Origin: JBFMGS01 sp040752635
GTDB lineage: Bacteria; Bacillota; SHA-98; UBA4971
DNA: 50,604 bases
NCBI GenBank assembly: GCA_040752635.1
Contig: JBFMGS010000010.1
Coordinates: 1 to 50,604 of the forward strand
Direction of reading: 5' to 3'
Shown piece by piece: positions 36,265 through 43,835 of the stretch. The position numbers and the translations under genes were made by a program. The first letter of the stretch is position 1. Every line of letters starts with the position of its first letter. Under the pieces are notes generated by a model that made no database searches, was not told the DNA's origin, and saw only the letters and a program-made list of their open reading frames with translations.

Positions 36265-38346
36265 ATGAACAGGCGGTCAGGTGCAGCGGTCGCTGAAGAC
36301 CGAAGGATAGGACAAAGGGTTCCAACCAGGATGTTTGCGAGTATTCAGAAACGCGATGGCAGAATAGTGCCGTTCGACAAGGCGAAGATAGTAAACGCCA
36401 TCTATAAGGCCATGCGGGCGGTGGACGAAGAGAGTATGGAGCTTGCAGAGGAGTTGACCGAGAGGGTCCTGGAGCATGTTGCTGCTGAATGCACGGGTGC
36501 AATTCCTACTGTCGAGGGCGTTCAGGATATCGTTGAGCGTGTGCTCATCGAGGCCGGGCACGCCAAAGTAGCCAAGGCGTACATACTCTACCGCGACAAG
36601 CGCACCAGAATCCGCGAGGCCAAGGCCGAACTCATGGATGTGGTCGCCGACATCCTGGTTGAGACGAGCCGCGAGAACGCGAATGTGGGAAACTCGCCGT
36701 CCGCGAAGATGCTGCAGATAGCGTCGGCGGCAAGCCGACATTACTACCTGCACAGGCTGATCCCGGAGGATATCGCCCGAGCTCACATCGAAGGCGATAT
36801 ACACATTCACGACCTCGACTTCTATGGTAAGACCTTAACGTGCATCCAGATCCCGTTATACGACCTTCTGGCGAAGGGCTTCAGTACCGGCCACGGCTAC
36901 ATACGGCCGCCCAAGAGGCCGTCTTCGGCGACCGCCCTCGCCGCCATAATCCTTCAGAGTTCGCAGAACGACATGCACGGGGGCCAATCCTTCGGGTTTT
37001 TCGACCGCGACCTCGCTCCGTTCATGGAAGGCCACCCGGAGGAGGACGTCTTCCAGGCCATGGAGGCTCTCGTATACAACCTGAACTCCATGCATAGCCG
37101 GGCAGGCTCACAAGTGCCATTCTCCTCGATCAACCTCGGCTGTGATACGGGCGAGGCCGGGAGGATGGTCACCTCCTGCCTGCTATTGGCCTTCGAGAAG
37201 GGGCTCGGCAGAGGCGAGAACCCCATATTCCCGAACATCATCTTCAGGGTCAAGGACGGCGTTAACCTTAAGCCCGGCGACCCCAACTACGACCTGTTCC
37301 AGCTTGCCATACGGGTCGCGAGCCGTCGGATGAATCCCACGTTCTCGTTCATGGACTCGTCTTTTAACAGGAAGTACGGGGCCGAGGTGGCTTACATGGG
37401 CTGCCGCACCAGAGTCATATCAAACAGGCACGGCCCCGAGGTTACCACCGGTCGCGGCAACCTTTCCTTTACCTCGGTAAACCTGCCGCGAATAGCTCTG
37501 AACGCGAGAGGCGATCTCGACAGGTTCTTCGCCGGCCTTTCGGAAGTAATACGCCTTGCAGCGAGGCAGCTGTACCACCGTTATAACGTGCAGCGCAAGC
37601 TGAAGGTGAAGGACATGCCTTTCCTCATGGGCCAGCACCTCTACCTTGATTCGGACGATCTTGGCCCGGATGATACGATCGAGCCGGCCATCAAACATGG
37701 CACCCTCTCAATAGGGTTCATCGGGCTTGCTGAGGCTCTTCGGGTTCTCGTCGGTGCTCATCACGGTGAAGGTGAGGACGCACAGAAGCTGGGTCTTGAG
37801 ATAGTCGCATTCATGAGGGAACGCGTGGACGAGGCGGCCGAGATGCACGACCTCAATTACACGCTGCTTGCAACCCCGGCGGAGGGCCTTGCAGGACGGT
37901 TTGTGGCGCTCGACCGTAAGAGATTCGGGGTGATACTTGGTGTTACCGACAGGGAGTTTTACACCAACAGCTTCCACGTGCCGGTTGACTGCGACATCAG
38001 CATGTATGACAAAATAGCCATTGAGGGCGCGTATCACAGGTATACCAACGCAGGTCACATTTCGTATGTGGAGCTTTCATCGCCACCCGTCCACAACCCA
38101 GAGGCGGTCGAAGCGATAGTCAAGCACATGGCATCTCAGGACGTGGGATACGGCGGGATAAACTTCCCCATCGATGAGTGCAGGTCATGCGCGTACTCTG
38201 GGGTCATCGACGCAGAGTGCCCGAGGTGCGGCTCAGCCGACATAAGAAGGGTAAGGCGGATAACGGGCTATCTTTCGACCGTGGACAGGTTCAACGACGC
38301 GAAACGCGCCGAGCTTGCGGCGAGGAAACCTCACCTCAGCTTCTAA
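36265..38346 (+). CDS. nrdD: Anaerobic ribonucleoside-triphosphate reductase
   Basis: Class III ribonucleotide reductase, which makes deoxynucleotides without oxygen using a glycyl radical. 693 residues. An N-terminal ATP-cone (about 24-115, KRDGRIVPFDKAKIVNAI) gives allosteric control. The catalytic barrel includes NDMHGGQSFGFFD. The C-terminal zinc site is CRSCAYSG and CPRCGS, followed by the glycyl radical loop RITGYL (G668, 26 residues from the end). ATG 36265 follows GAGGGGG; ATG 36331 would begin directly at the ATP cone. nrdG follows 78 bp later. Confidence 0.97.
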   Translation: MNRRSGAAVAEDRRIGQRVPTRMFASIQKRDGRIVPFDKAKIVNAIYKAMRAVDEESMELAEELTERVLEHVAAECTGAIPTVEGVQDIVERVLIEAGHAKVAKAYILYRDKRTRIREAKAELMDVVADILVETSRENANVGNSPSAKMLQIASAASRHYYLHRLIPEDIARAHIEGDIHIHDLDFYGKTLTCIQIPLYDLLAKGFSTGHGYIRPPKRPSSATALAAIILQSSQNDMHGGQSFGFFDRDLAPFMEGHPEEDVFQAMEALVYNLNSMHSRAGSQVPFSSINLGCDTGEAGRMVTSCLLLAFEKGLGRGENPIFPNIIFRVKDGVNLKPGDPNYDLFQLAIRVASRRMNPTFSFMDSSFNRKYGAEVAYMGCRTRVISNRHGPEVTTGRGNLSFTSVNLPRIALNARGDLDRFFAGLSEVIRLAARQLYHRYNVQRKLKVKDMPFLMGQHLYLDSDDLGPDDTIEPAIKHGTLSIGFIGLAEALRVLVGAHHGEGEDAQKLGLEIVAFMRERVDEAAEMHDLNYTLLATPAEGLAGRFVALDRKRFGVILGVTDREFYTNSFHVPVDCDISMYDKIAIEGAYHRYTNAGHISYVELSSPPVHNPEAVEAIVKHMASQDVGYGGINFPIDECRSCAYSGVIDAECPRCGSADIRRVRRITGYLSTVDRFNDAKRAELAARKPHLSF

Positions 38347-38424
38347 GCTTGGGTGTGGAAATCTCCCCCACTTTGTCGGGGTTGCCGGTGCTTGCATGAC
38401 GGGGCGTCAGAGCGGAGGGCGTAA

Positions 38425-38934
38425 GTGAAGCTCAGACTTGCTGGAATCACAAGAGAAAGCGTCGTAGATGGGCCGGGCATCCGGGTGGTCATTTTCGCCC
38501 AGGGGTGCCCTCATCATTGCAATGGCTGCCAGAACCCGGAGACCCACGATCCCGGGGGGGGTAAGTTCCTTGCCATAGAGGAGATCGTCGAGATGGTTCG
38601 GCCGACGCCCATCACTCGCGGCGTCACCTTCAGTGGTGGTGAGCCTTTCATGCAGGCGAAAGGGTTTGGCGCCCTCGGTCGCTGCCTGAAGTCCATGGGG
38701 CTCGATATCGTCACGTATACCGGCTATACGTGGGAAGCCCTCACGGCGTCGGACAACCGGGCATGGCGCGAGCTTATTGAGGTCACTGACCTCCTTATCG
38801 ATGGGCCGTTCGTGGAAAGCCAGAAGGACACCTCCATAGCGTTCCGGGGATCGCGTAACCAGCGTATCATCGACGTGGCGGAGTCCCTCAAGATCGGTAG
38901 GCCGGTCGATTTGAGCAAGAGGTTCGATCGATAA
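38425..38934 (+). CDS. nrdG: Anaerobic RNR activating protein (radical SAM)
   Basis: Radical S-adenosylmethionine enzyme that installs the glycyl radical on NrdD. 169 residues. The 4Fe-4S motif is C28-x3-C32-x2-C35 (CPHHCNGC), followed by the SAM-binding TFSGGEPF. The N-terminal GITRESVVDGPGIR is typical. GTG 38425 follows GGAGGG. It forms the nrdDG operon with the preceding gene. Confidence 0.96.
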   Translation: MKLRLAGITRESVVDGPGIRVVIFAQGCPHHCNGCQNPETHDPGGGKFLAIEEIVEMVRPTPITRGVTFSGGEPFMQAKGFGALGRCLKSMGLDIVTYTGYTWEALTASDNRAWRELIEVTDLLIDGPFVESQKDTSIAFRGSRNQRIIDVAESLKIGRPVDLSKRFDR

Positions 38935-39070
38935 CGACCCTGTTCAGAGTTTGAATCTACCCGATATGCGCGACTGTCGTTTTCGCATGCGAGGGCTGGA
39001 AAAGAACCTCGTGCATCCAATCGGGCGGTTCTCGTGCTTCTACAGGGAGATTGGAGAGGGCGGCGAAATC

Positions 39071-39406
39071 GTGGATGCTGGGAGCAGCACCGCCCGCCCA
39101 GCCGCTTCTACAATCCTCGACGAGGTCTACCGGGTGGTGGCACAGAGAAAAGAGAACCCCTCGCCCGATTCCTACGTCTCCCGGCTGATGCAATCCGGCC
39201 TCGACCGGATCCTGAGAAAAGTCGCAGAGGAGGCTGGAGAGTTCATTGCCGCGTCGAAAAACGATGTACGGCAGGATACTGTTGCCGAGTTGGCAGCCCT
39301 TTGGTTTCGTTCCATGGTCGCCCTGGCTTATCTGGGGATACCGACTTCCCTCGTCTATGAGGAACTGGCCGGGAGGCGAAAAGGAACGAACGCGCCCCAA
39401 AGATAA
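39071..39406 (+). CDS. HisE-like phosphoribosyl-ATP pyrophosphatase
   Basis: 111 residues of the MazG/HisE all-alpha NTP pyrophosphatase fold. Diagnostic blocks are ILDEVYRVVAQRKENP, GLDRILRKVAEEAGEFIAASKN and TVAELAALWFRSMVALAYLGI. HisE performs step 2 of histidine synthesis, but no other his gene is in the window. The second metal block lacks the usual Asp (ELAAL), as in some actinobacterial HisE. The start is set at GTG 39071 behind GGAGAGG; the frame is open to 38951. Another MazG-type housekeeping role is possible. Confidence 0.72.
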   Translation: MDAGSSTARPAASTILDEVYRVVAQRKENPSPDSYVSRLMQSGLDRILRKVAEEAGEFIAASKNDVRQDTVAELAALWFRSMVALAYLGIPTSLVYEELAGRRKGTNAPQR

Positions 39407-39451
39407 TCGGAATGCTGGGAGGGTTTTCGAAACCGGTGGTGAACTACGCCA

Positions 39452-39485
39452 GTAGCGTGCTACGTGAGTAGAAGATCGTGCTACG
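39452..39485. promoter_or_regulatory. Repeated half-sites upstream of nikR
   Basis: Palindrome GTAGC-GT-GCTAC (39452-39463), and the 9-mer CGTGCTACG repeated directly at 39456-39464 and 39477-39485, exactly 21 bp apart. It lies 25 bp before nikR and is a candidate autoregulatory operator. It does not match the E. coli GTATGA-N16-TCATAC site. Confidence 0.4.
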
Positions 39486-39509
39486 CAGCGACTCGCGGGA
39501 AGAAGGGGG

Positions 39510-39947
39510 GTGGTGGATCTGGACAGATCCGACAGACTGGTGAGGTTCGGCCTCGCGGTGAACAAGATACTGCTCGAACAGTTTGACAGGGCGGTGTCTG
39601 AGGAGGGTTATGGCAACAGGTCGGAGGCCATTCGAGACCTTATCCGCGCCCACCTCGTGGAGCGCCAGTGGGAACAAGGAGACGAGGAGGTTGTCGGCAC
39701 CGTGACGCTCGTGTACAACCACCATGGAAGAGGTCTGGGCGAGCTTCTCGTTGACATTCAGCACGACCACCAATCTCTCGTGATTTCGACGCTGCACGTT
39801 CACCTTGACCACGACAACTGCCTTGAGGTTCTTGTGGTCCGGGGAACGGCCAGCGCAGTGAGAGCCCTCTCCGACCGCCTTATCAGTGTTAAGGGCGTCA
39901 AGCATGGGAAGCTTACTATGACATCGACAGGGAGAGGCCTTGTCTGA
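39510..39947 (+). CDS. nikR: Nickel-responsive regulator NikR
   Basis: Ribbon-helix-helix repressor with an ACT-like nickel-sensing domain. 145 residues. The N-terminal LVRFGLAVNKILLEQFDRAV and GYGNRSEAIRDLIR form the DNA-binding part. Ni ligands by motif and spacing are H85, H96, H98 and C104 (STLHVHLDHDNCLEVLV), the same 11-2-6 spacing as E. coli H76, H87, H89, C95. The start is one of two adjacent GTG codons (39510 or 39513) directly behind AAGGGGGG. Usual targets are nickel uptake genes. Confidence 0.93.
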   Translation: MVDLDRSDRLVRFGLAVNKILLEQFDRAVSEEGYGNRSEAIRDLIRAHLVERQWEQGDEEVVGTVTLVYNHHGRGLGELLVDIQHDHQSLVISTLHVHLDHDNCLEVLVVRGTASAVRALSDRLISVKGVKHGKLTMTSTGRGLV

Positions 39948-40012
39948 CCTCATAATGCGCGGCCACCAGGAAAGGTGGTTAGCAGTAATCATCTAGAAGG
40001 GGGAAGGTAGGA

Positions 40013-40564
40013 ATGCGAAACCAGGTGGTTCGGGACATGACGTACGGCGCGCTCTTCGTTGCACTCGGCATAGTGTTCCCCATGTTCTTTCATGCGGCGG
40101 GTGCGGGCAAGGTTTTCCTCCCCATGCATATCCCGGTCTTGCTGGCGGGCTTCTTCACAGGCCCGGCTACAGGCGCAGTCGTTGGTTTCATTACACCTGT
40201 CCTCTCCGCGCTTCTCACCGGGATGCCTCCTTTGATGCCGCCGATAGCCCAGGCTATGATGGCAGAACTGGCGGTATACGGGCTTCTCAGCGGATTGCTG
40301 TATAAGACGCTGAGGCAGAACGTCGTGGTGGCGCTTATCGGTGCGATGATCGGAGGGAGGGCGGTTTACGGTGTGCTGGCAGCGTATATTCTGCCGCTAT
40401 TCGGTCTCAACAAGGTGTCGGTGCTGTACCCGTTGACCGCAGGGCTAGTGGGGAGCCTGCCCGGTGTGGTGCTCCAACTAGTCTTTGTTCCTACCGTGGT
40501 CTACCTGGCAGAAAAGACGCTGAAGGCAAGAAGCGCAAACCCGGTCAAGAGCCAGGAGAGTTGA
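40013..40564 (+). CDS. ECF transporter S component
   Basis: 183 residues with five to six hydrophobic helices. This substrate-capture subunit of energy-coupling-factor vitamin or metal transporters has the family pattern FPMFFHAAGAGKVFLPMH, ITPVLSALLTGMPPLMPP and AELAVYGLLSGLLY. The shared EcfA1A2T energising module is not in the window and would have to come from elsewhere. ATG 40013 follows GAAGGGGG. Its place 65 bp after nikR suggests, but does not show, a link to nickel. Confidence 0.82.
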   Translation: MRNQVVRDMTYGALFVALGIVFPMFFHAAGAGKVFLPMHIPVLLAGFFTGPATGAVVGFITPVLSALLTGMPPLMPPIAQAMMAELAVYGLLSGLLYKTLRQNVVVALIGAMIGGRAVYGVLAAYILPLFGLNKVSVLYPLTAGLVGSLPGVVLQLVFVPTVVYLAEKTLKARSANPVKSQES

Positions 40565-40617
40565 CCTCTGATAGTCACGTTCGAGTAGAAGCCCGGGCGT
40601 TTTCTCGACCGGTAAAC

Positions 40618-41601
40618 TCAGTCCAACATGTTCCTGGCGTAGCCTGAACGGATCCGACGGGAGATCTTTCCGACTGTTTCTATCCTCTCTTCGGCCAAGC
40701 GGTCTGCCGCCCTGTAAGTCGGGATGCGGTCGCGCTTCGATATATCGACCACCTTCAATATCGTCTCGTAGATCCCCGCCGCTTTTCTCATGGCTCGATC
40801 GCGGTTATAGCCAAAGAGCCCGTCCGCCACGTTGATCACGCCGCCCGCATTGATAATGTAGTCAGGCGCGTAGAGGATGCCCATGTCCTGCAATGCATCG
40901 CCGTGGCGGTCCTCCTTCAACTGGTTGTTTGCTGAGCCACCTATGATCTTGCACTTGAGCCGGGAAAGAGTCTGGTCGTTCAGGATTGCCCCCAGGGCAC
41001 AAGGGGCAAAGATGTCGCACTCCGCGTCGAAAATGGCATCGGGGGCGACCGCTTCTGCTTCGAGTTCGCGCACGGCCTTCTCGACCTTGTCCGGAAAAAT
41101 GTCGGTGACAACCAGCTTCGCGCCTTCGTCGCGCAGGTGTCTGCCAAGGTTATACCCGACGCTGCCCACACCCTGGATCGCCACGGTGCGGCCCTTGAGC
41201 GAGTCGCTGCCGAAGACGACCCGAGCGCATGCCGCAAGGCCCCGCCACACGCCGTAAGCCGTTACAGGCCCGGGGTCGCCGCTGCCCCCGAACGCAGTAG
41301 ATGAACCTCCTACCCATCTCGTTTCGCACCGCATGGTCTCGACGTCGTCCACGGTGATGCCGACGTCCTCGCCAGTGATGAACCTGCCTCCCAGAGTGTC
41401 TACGAACCTACCAAAGGCCCGGAACAGCTCCTCGGATTTGTCCTTCCTGGGATCGCCGATGATGACCGCTTTGCCGCCCCCGAAATTCAGCCCCGCTGCG
41501 GCGTTCTTGTAAGTCATGCCGCGAGCGAGGCGTAGGGCATCGGTTATCGCCTCTTCCTCCGTCTTATATGGCCACATGCGTGTGCCGCCGAGAGCCGGGC
41601 C
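40618..41601 (-). CDS. Leucine/valine/phenylalanine dehydrogenase, 5' end missing in gap
   Basis: NAD-dependent oxidative deaminase of branched-chain or aromatic amino acids. About 328 residues are visible. They begin at GPALGGTRMW, include the catalytic Lys in GMTYKNAAAGLNFGGGKAV, the Asp in GEDVGITVDDVE, the Rossmann motif GVGSVGYNLG, and end at 40618. Roughly 35-40 N-terminal residues lie in the gap at 41602-41701. The codons seen right of the gap in the same frame do not look like the true N-terminus. It would feed amino acids from the peptide systems into 2-oxoacid pools. Confidence 0.92.
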   Translation of the reverse strand, partial: GPALGGTRMWPYKTEEEAITDALRLARGMTYKNAAAGLNFGGGKAVIIGDPRKDKSEELFRAFGRFVDTLGGRFITGEDVGITVDDVETMRCETRWVGGSSTAFGGSGDPGPVTAYGVWRGLAACARVVFGSDSLKGRTVAIQGVGSVGYNLGRHLRDEGAKLVVTDIFPDKVEKAVRELEAEAVAPDAIFDAECDIFAPCALGAILNDQTLSRLKCKIIGGSANNQLKEDRHGDALQDMGILYAPDYIINAGGVINVADGLFGYNRDRAMRKAAGIYETILKVVDISKRDRIPTYRAADRLAEERIETVGKISRRIRSGYARNMLD

Positions 41602-41701
41602 NNNNNNNNNNNNNNNNNNNNNNNNNNNNNNNNNNNNNNNNNNNNNNNNNNNNNNNNNNNNNNNNNNNNNNNNNNNNNNNNNNNNNNNNNNNNNNNNNNN
41701 N
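41602..41701. other. Assembly gap (100 N) inside the amino-acid dehydrogenase
   Basis: Exactly 100 N, real size unknown. It removes the 5' end and promoter of the dehydrogenase gene and the start of the intergenic region before the third peptide operon. Confidence 0.98.
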
Positions 41702-41791
41702 GGAGGGAAGGAACCTGCAGACCCCGGGCGCACGCTGAATTGGCACTTTAAGGAAAAGGTGGTAGGGAACAACTTGGCTGCCTGAAGAAGA

Positions 41792-41815
41792 AGGAATTTC
41801 AACGGCTACGTGGAA
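41792..41815 (+). repeat. Bipartite motif AGGAN-N16-GAA, copy 3
   Basis: AGGAA (41792-41796), 16 bp, GAA (41813-41815). It is 177 bp upstream of the third binding-protein gene. The whole leader 41702-41991 has no gene except a possible two-codon frame ATGCTGTAA (41914-41922) with a strong GGGAGG site. No clear promoter was found. Confidence 0.6.
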
Positions 41816-41991
41816 GTTCATAACGCACTACCGAGGAACTGGTGACCATTAGCAGTAGCCAAGTGGGCAGATCACTCGACGTTTCGTAGTTATCCATAAA
41901 GGGAGGTGGGACATGCTGTAAGATCGTATGAAGCAAGGCCGCTTCTACCGAATTGTGCCTACGCGACTATAAGCTAAGAGGAGGTAGAACT

Positions 41992-43695
41992 GTGAAGGTT
42001 AGAAGGTTCCTTTTGCCTGTTGCTGTGGTGCTTGTTTTGGCCCTTGCTTGCGGCATTGCTGCCGCTCAACAGAAAGAGAAAGTCAAGTGGGAACAGTGGG
42101 GGCCGCGCGTTGACCAGATCATCATGCCCATCATAAAGGACAGCGAGGCCCAGCTCATTGCCTTTGAGCGCGGGGAGATCGACGTGCTGCCTGGCCTGGC
42201 GAGGCCCGCAGACATCGATAAGGTCAAGGCGAATCCCAACGCCGAGATCACTATGAACCTGGGGTTCCACATGTTCTATCTGTGCTTCAACATGCGCCGC
42301 GGTCCGTTGGATGCCGATGTGGTGCGCCAGGCGGTCGCACACGTGGTAGATCGGGACAACATTATCCGGACGCTGTTCAAGGGCTATATGTTGCCGCTGT
42401 CAAGCTTTGTTCCGCAGTCATCGCCTTTCTACAAGGCCGACGTGCCCACTTTCCCGTACAACCCTGAAAAAGCAAGAGAAATGCTGGACAAGGCCGGTTA
42501 CAAGCTTGACCCGGCGACCAAGATCCGTATCGACCCCAAGACCGGAAAGCCCATGCGTGAGATGAAGATCTTCACGCCTACCTATGAGGTGGCTCCGACC
42601 TCCGCAGAGATTGGCAAAATGATAGCGGAATCCGCCCAGGCAGTCGGGCTCCCGATAAAGCCCGAGCCCATGGACTTCCCGGTCATGCTGCAAAAGCTCG
42701 ACAGGGCCGAGTTCGACATGTACGTCCTGGCATGGGGCCTGAGCCGCATTCCTAATTTCCTGCACCGGTTCTTCCACTCGTCCAACGATATCGAGGCTGG
42801 GTACAACAAGCCGGGCATCCGCGACCCTGAGCTCGACAAGTGGCTCGAGCAGCTTGCTTACCCGCCGGATCTCGCTACGGCGAAGGCCGCGGCAGATAAG
42901 GCACAGCTTATCCTTGCCCAGAAGCAGCCGTACGTTCCGCTCTACTCGCGGCCATACATGGATGCCTTCCGCAAGGACAAGGTGACCGGGTACGTTCCGA
43001 TGCTCGGTTACGGCGCCGCTAACTACAACAATGGATGGACGACCCTGAACATCCGGCGCGTGAAGGGCGAGGGCGGCAGCATACGCTGGCTCCTTCCGGA
43101 GGAACCGAAGAACCTCAACATGTGCGTCGCAAGCAGCGCGTACGAGTGGGAGGTCCTCGGCAGGATCGCGGATGGTCTCATAGCAGTCGATCCGGAGACT
43201 CTCGAGGATATGCCGTGGCTGGCCAAGAGCTGGAAGGTCGACACGTGGGAGCCCAAGTCAGGAGAGAAGGGCTCCGTGATTACCTTCTATCTCGAGAAGG
43301 GCGTCAAGTGGCAGGACGGCGAGCCTTTCACGTCTGCAGATGTGAAGTTCACCCTCGAATACCTGAGGGACAACAAGGTTCCGAGGTACATCTCGTCGGT
43401 GAAGGATATCGTGAAAGTAGAAACGCCTGATCCCTACACCGCAGTCGTATACTTTGCGAACGTCAGCTACTGGCACCTGTACAATGCCAACTTAGCCTTC
43501 CTCGCTGAGCACATCTGGAAGGATGTGAAGGACTACAAGGCGTTCCAGCCGTGGCTCGAGCCGCACCCGACCGTGAGGGGCCTCACCAAAGTCGTCGGAA
43601 CGGGTCCGTTCGTTCTCAAGGAATACAAGCCCGGCGAGTATGTCAGGCTCATGAAGAACCCCATATACTGGAGGCTGACACCGCCTAAGAAGTAG
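41992..43695 (+). CDS. Peptide-binding protein, circularly permuted at a second point
   Basis: 567 residues with a signal peptide (hydrophobic 6-25, cleavage near AAA-QQ). After it the protein starts in the middle of the SBP_bac_5 fold. Residues 37-225 hold IIKDSEAQLIAFERGEIDV, DADVVRQAVAHVVDRDNI and YNPEKAREMLDKAGYK, and 226-357 the usual C-terminal part (FDMYVLAWGL, FHSS). Residues 362-567 then match the normal N-terminal third: GSIRWLLPEEPKNLN, GVKWQDGEPFTSADVKFTLE, VGTGPFVLKEYKPGEYV, ending at NPIYWR. Joining its end to its start restores the canonical order without a gap. GTG 41992 follows GAGGAGG. Confidence 0.9.
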   Translation: MKVRRFLLPVAVVLVLALACGIAAAQQKEKVKWEQWGPRVDQIIMPIIKDSEAQLIAFERGEIDVLPGLARPADIDKVKANPNAEITMNLGFHMFYLCFNMRRGPLDADVVRQAVAHVVDRDNIIRTLFKGYMLPLSSFVPQSSPFYKADVPTFPYNPEKAREMLDKAGYKLDPATKIRIDPKTGKPMREMKIFTPTYEVAPTSAEIGKMIAESAQAVGLPIKPEPMDFPVMLQKLDRAEFDMYVLAWGLSRIPNFLHRFFHSSNDIEAGYNKPGIRDPELDKWLEQLAYPPDLATAKAAADKAQLILAQKQPYVPLYSRPYMDAFRKDKVTGYVPMLGYGAANYNNGWTTLNIRRVKGEGGSIRWLLPEEPKNLNMCVASSAYEWEVLGRIADGLIAVDPETLEDMPWLAKSWKVDTWEPKSGEKGSVITFYLEKGVKWQDGEPFTSADVKFTLEYLRDNKVPRYISSVKDIVKVETPDPYTAVVYFANVSYWHLYNANLAFLAEHIWKDVKDYKAFQPWLEPHPTVRGLTKVVGTGPFVLKEYKPGEYVRLMKNPIYWRLTPPKK

Positions 43696-43745
43696 GGCAT
43701 ATACAGGGATGACCTGCGAGAACAGGAGGATCCCGTACAGCCAGA

Positions 43746-43779
43746 GTCCGCCGCCCCGGGTGTTCCCGGAGCGGCGGAC
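43746..43779 (+). repeat. Stem-loop between binding protein and permease
   Basis: 9-bp outer stem GTCCGCCGC / GCGGCGGAC with an inner CCGGG-TGTT-CCCGG helix. No T tract follows. It is in the same position as the hairpins after the other two binding-protein genes. Confidence 0.75.
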
Positions 43780-43835
43780 CGGGTATGAAGCCGCGGGATC
43801 GCGCAAGCGTTACGGCACAGCGAGGTGAGGCTCAT

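Noticed and set aside
41738..41760. Possible sigma-54 promoter (TGGCAC near 41741)
   Set aside because: The -12 half (TTGC) is absent at the required distance.
41702..41802. Possible true N-terminus of the amino-acid dehydrogenase right of the gap
   Set aside because: The in-frame residues do not resemble leucine dehydrogenase, and the gap size is unknown, so the frame link is meaningless.
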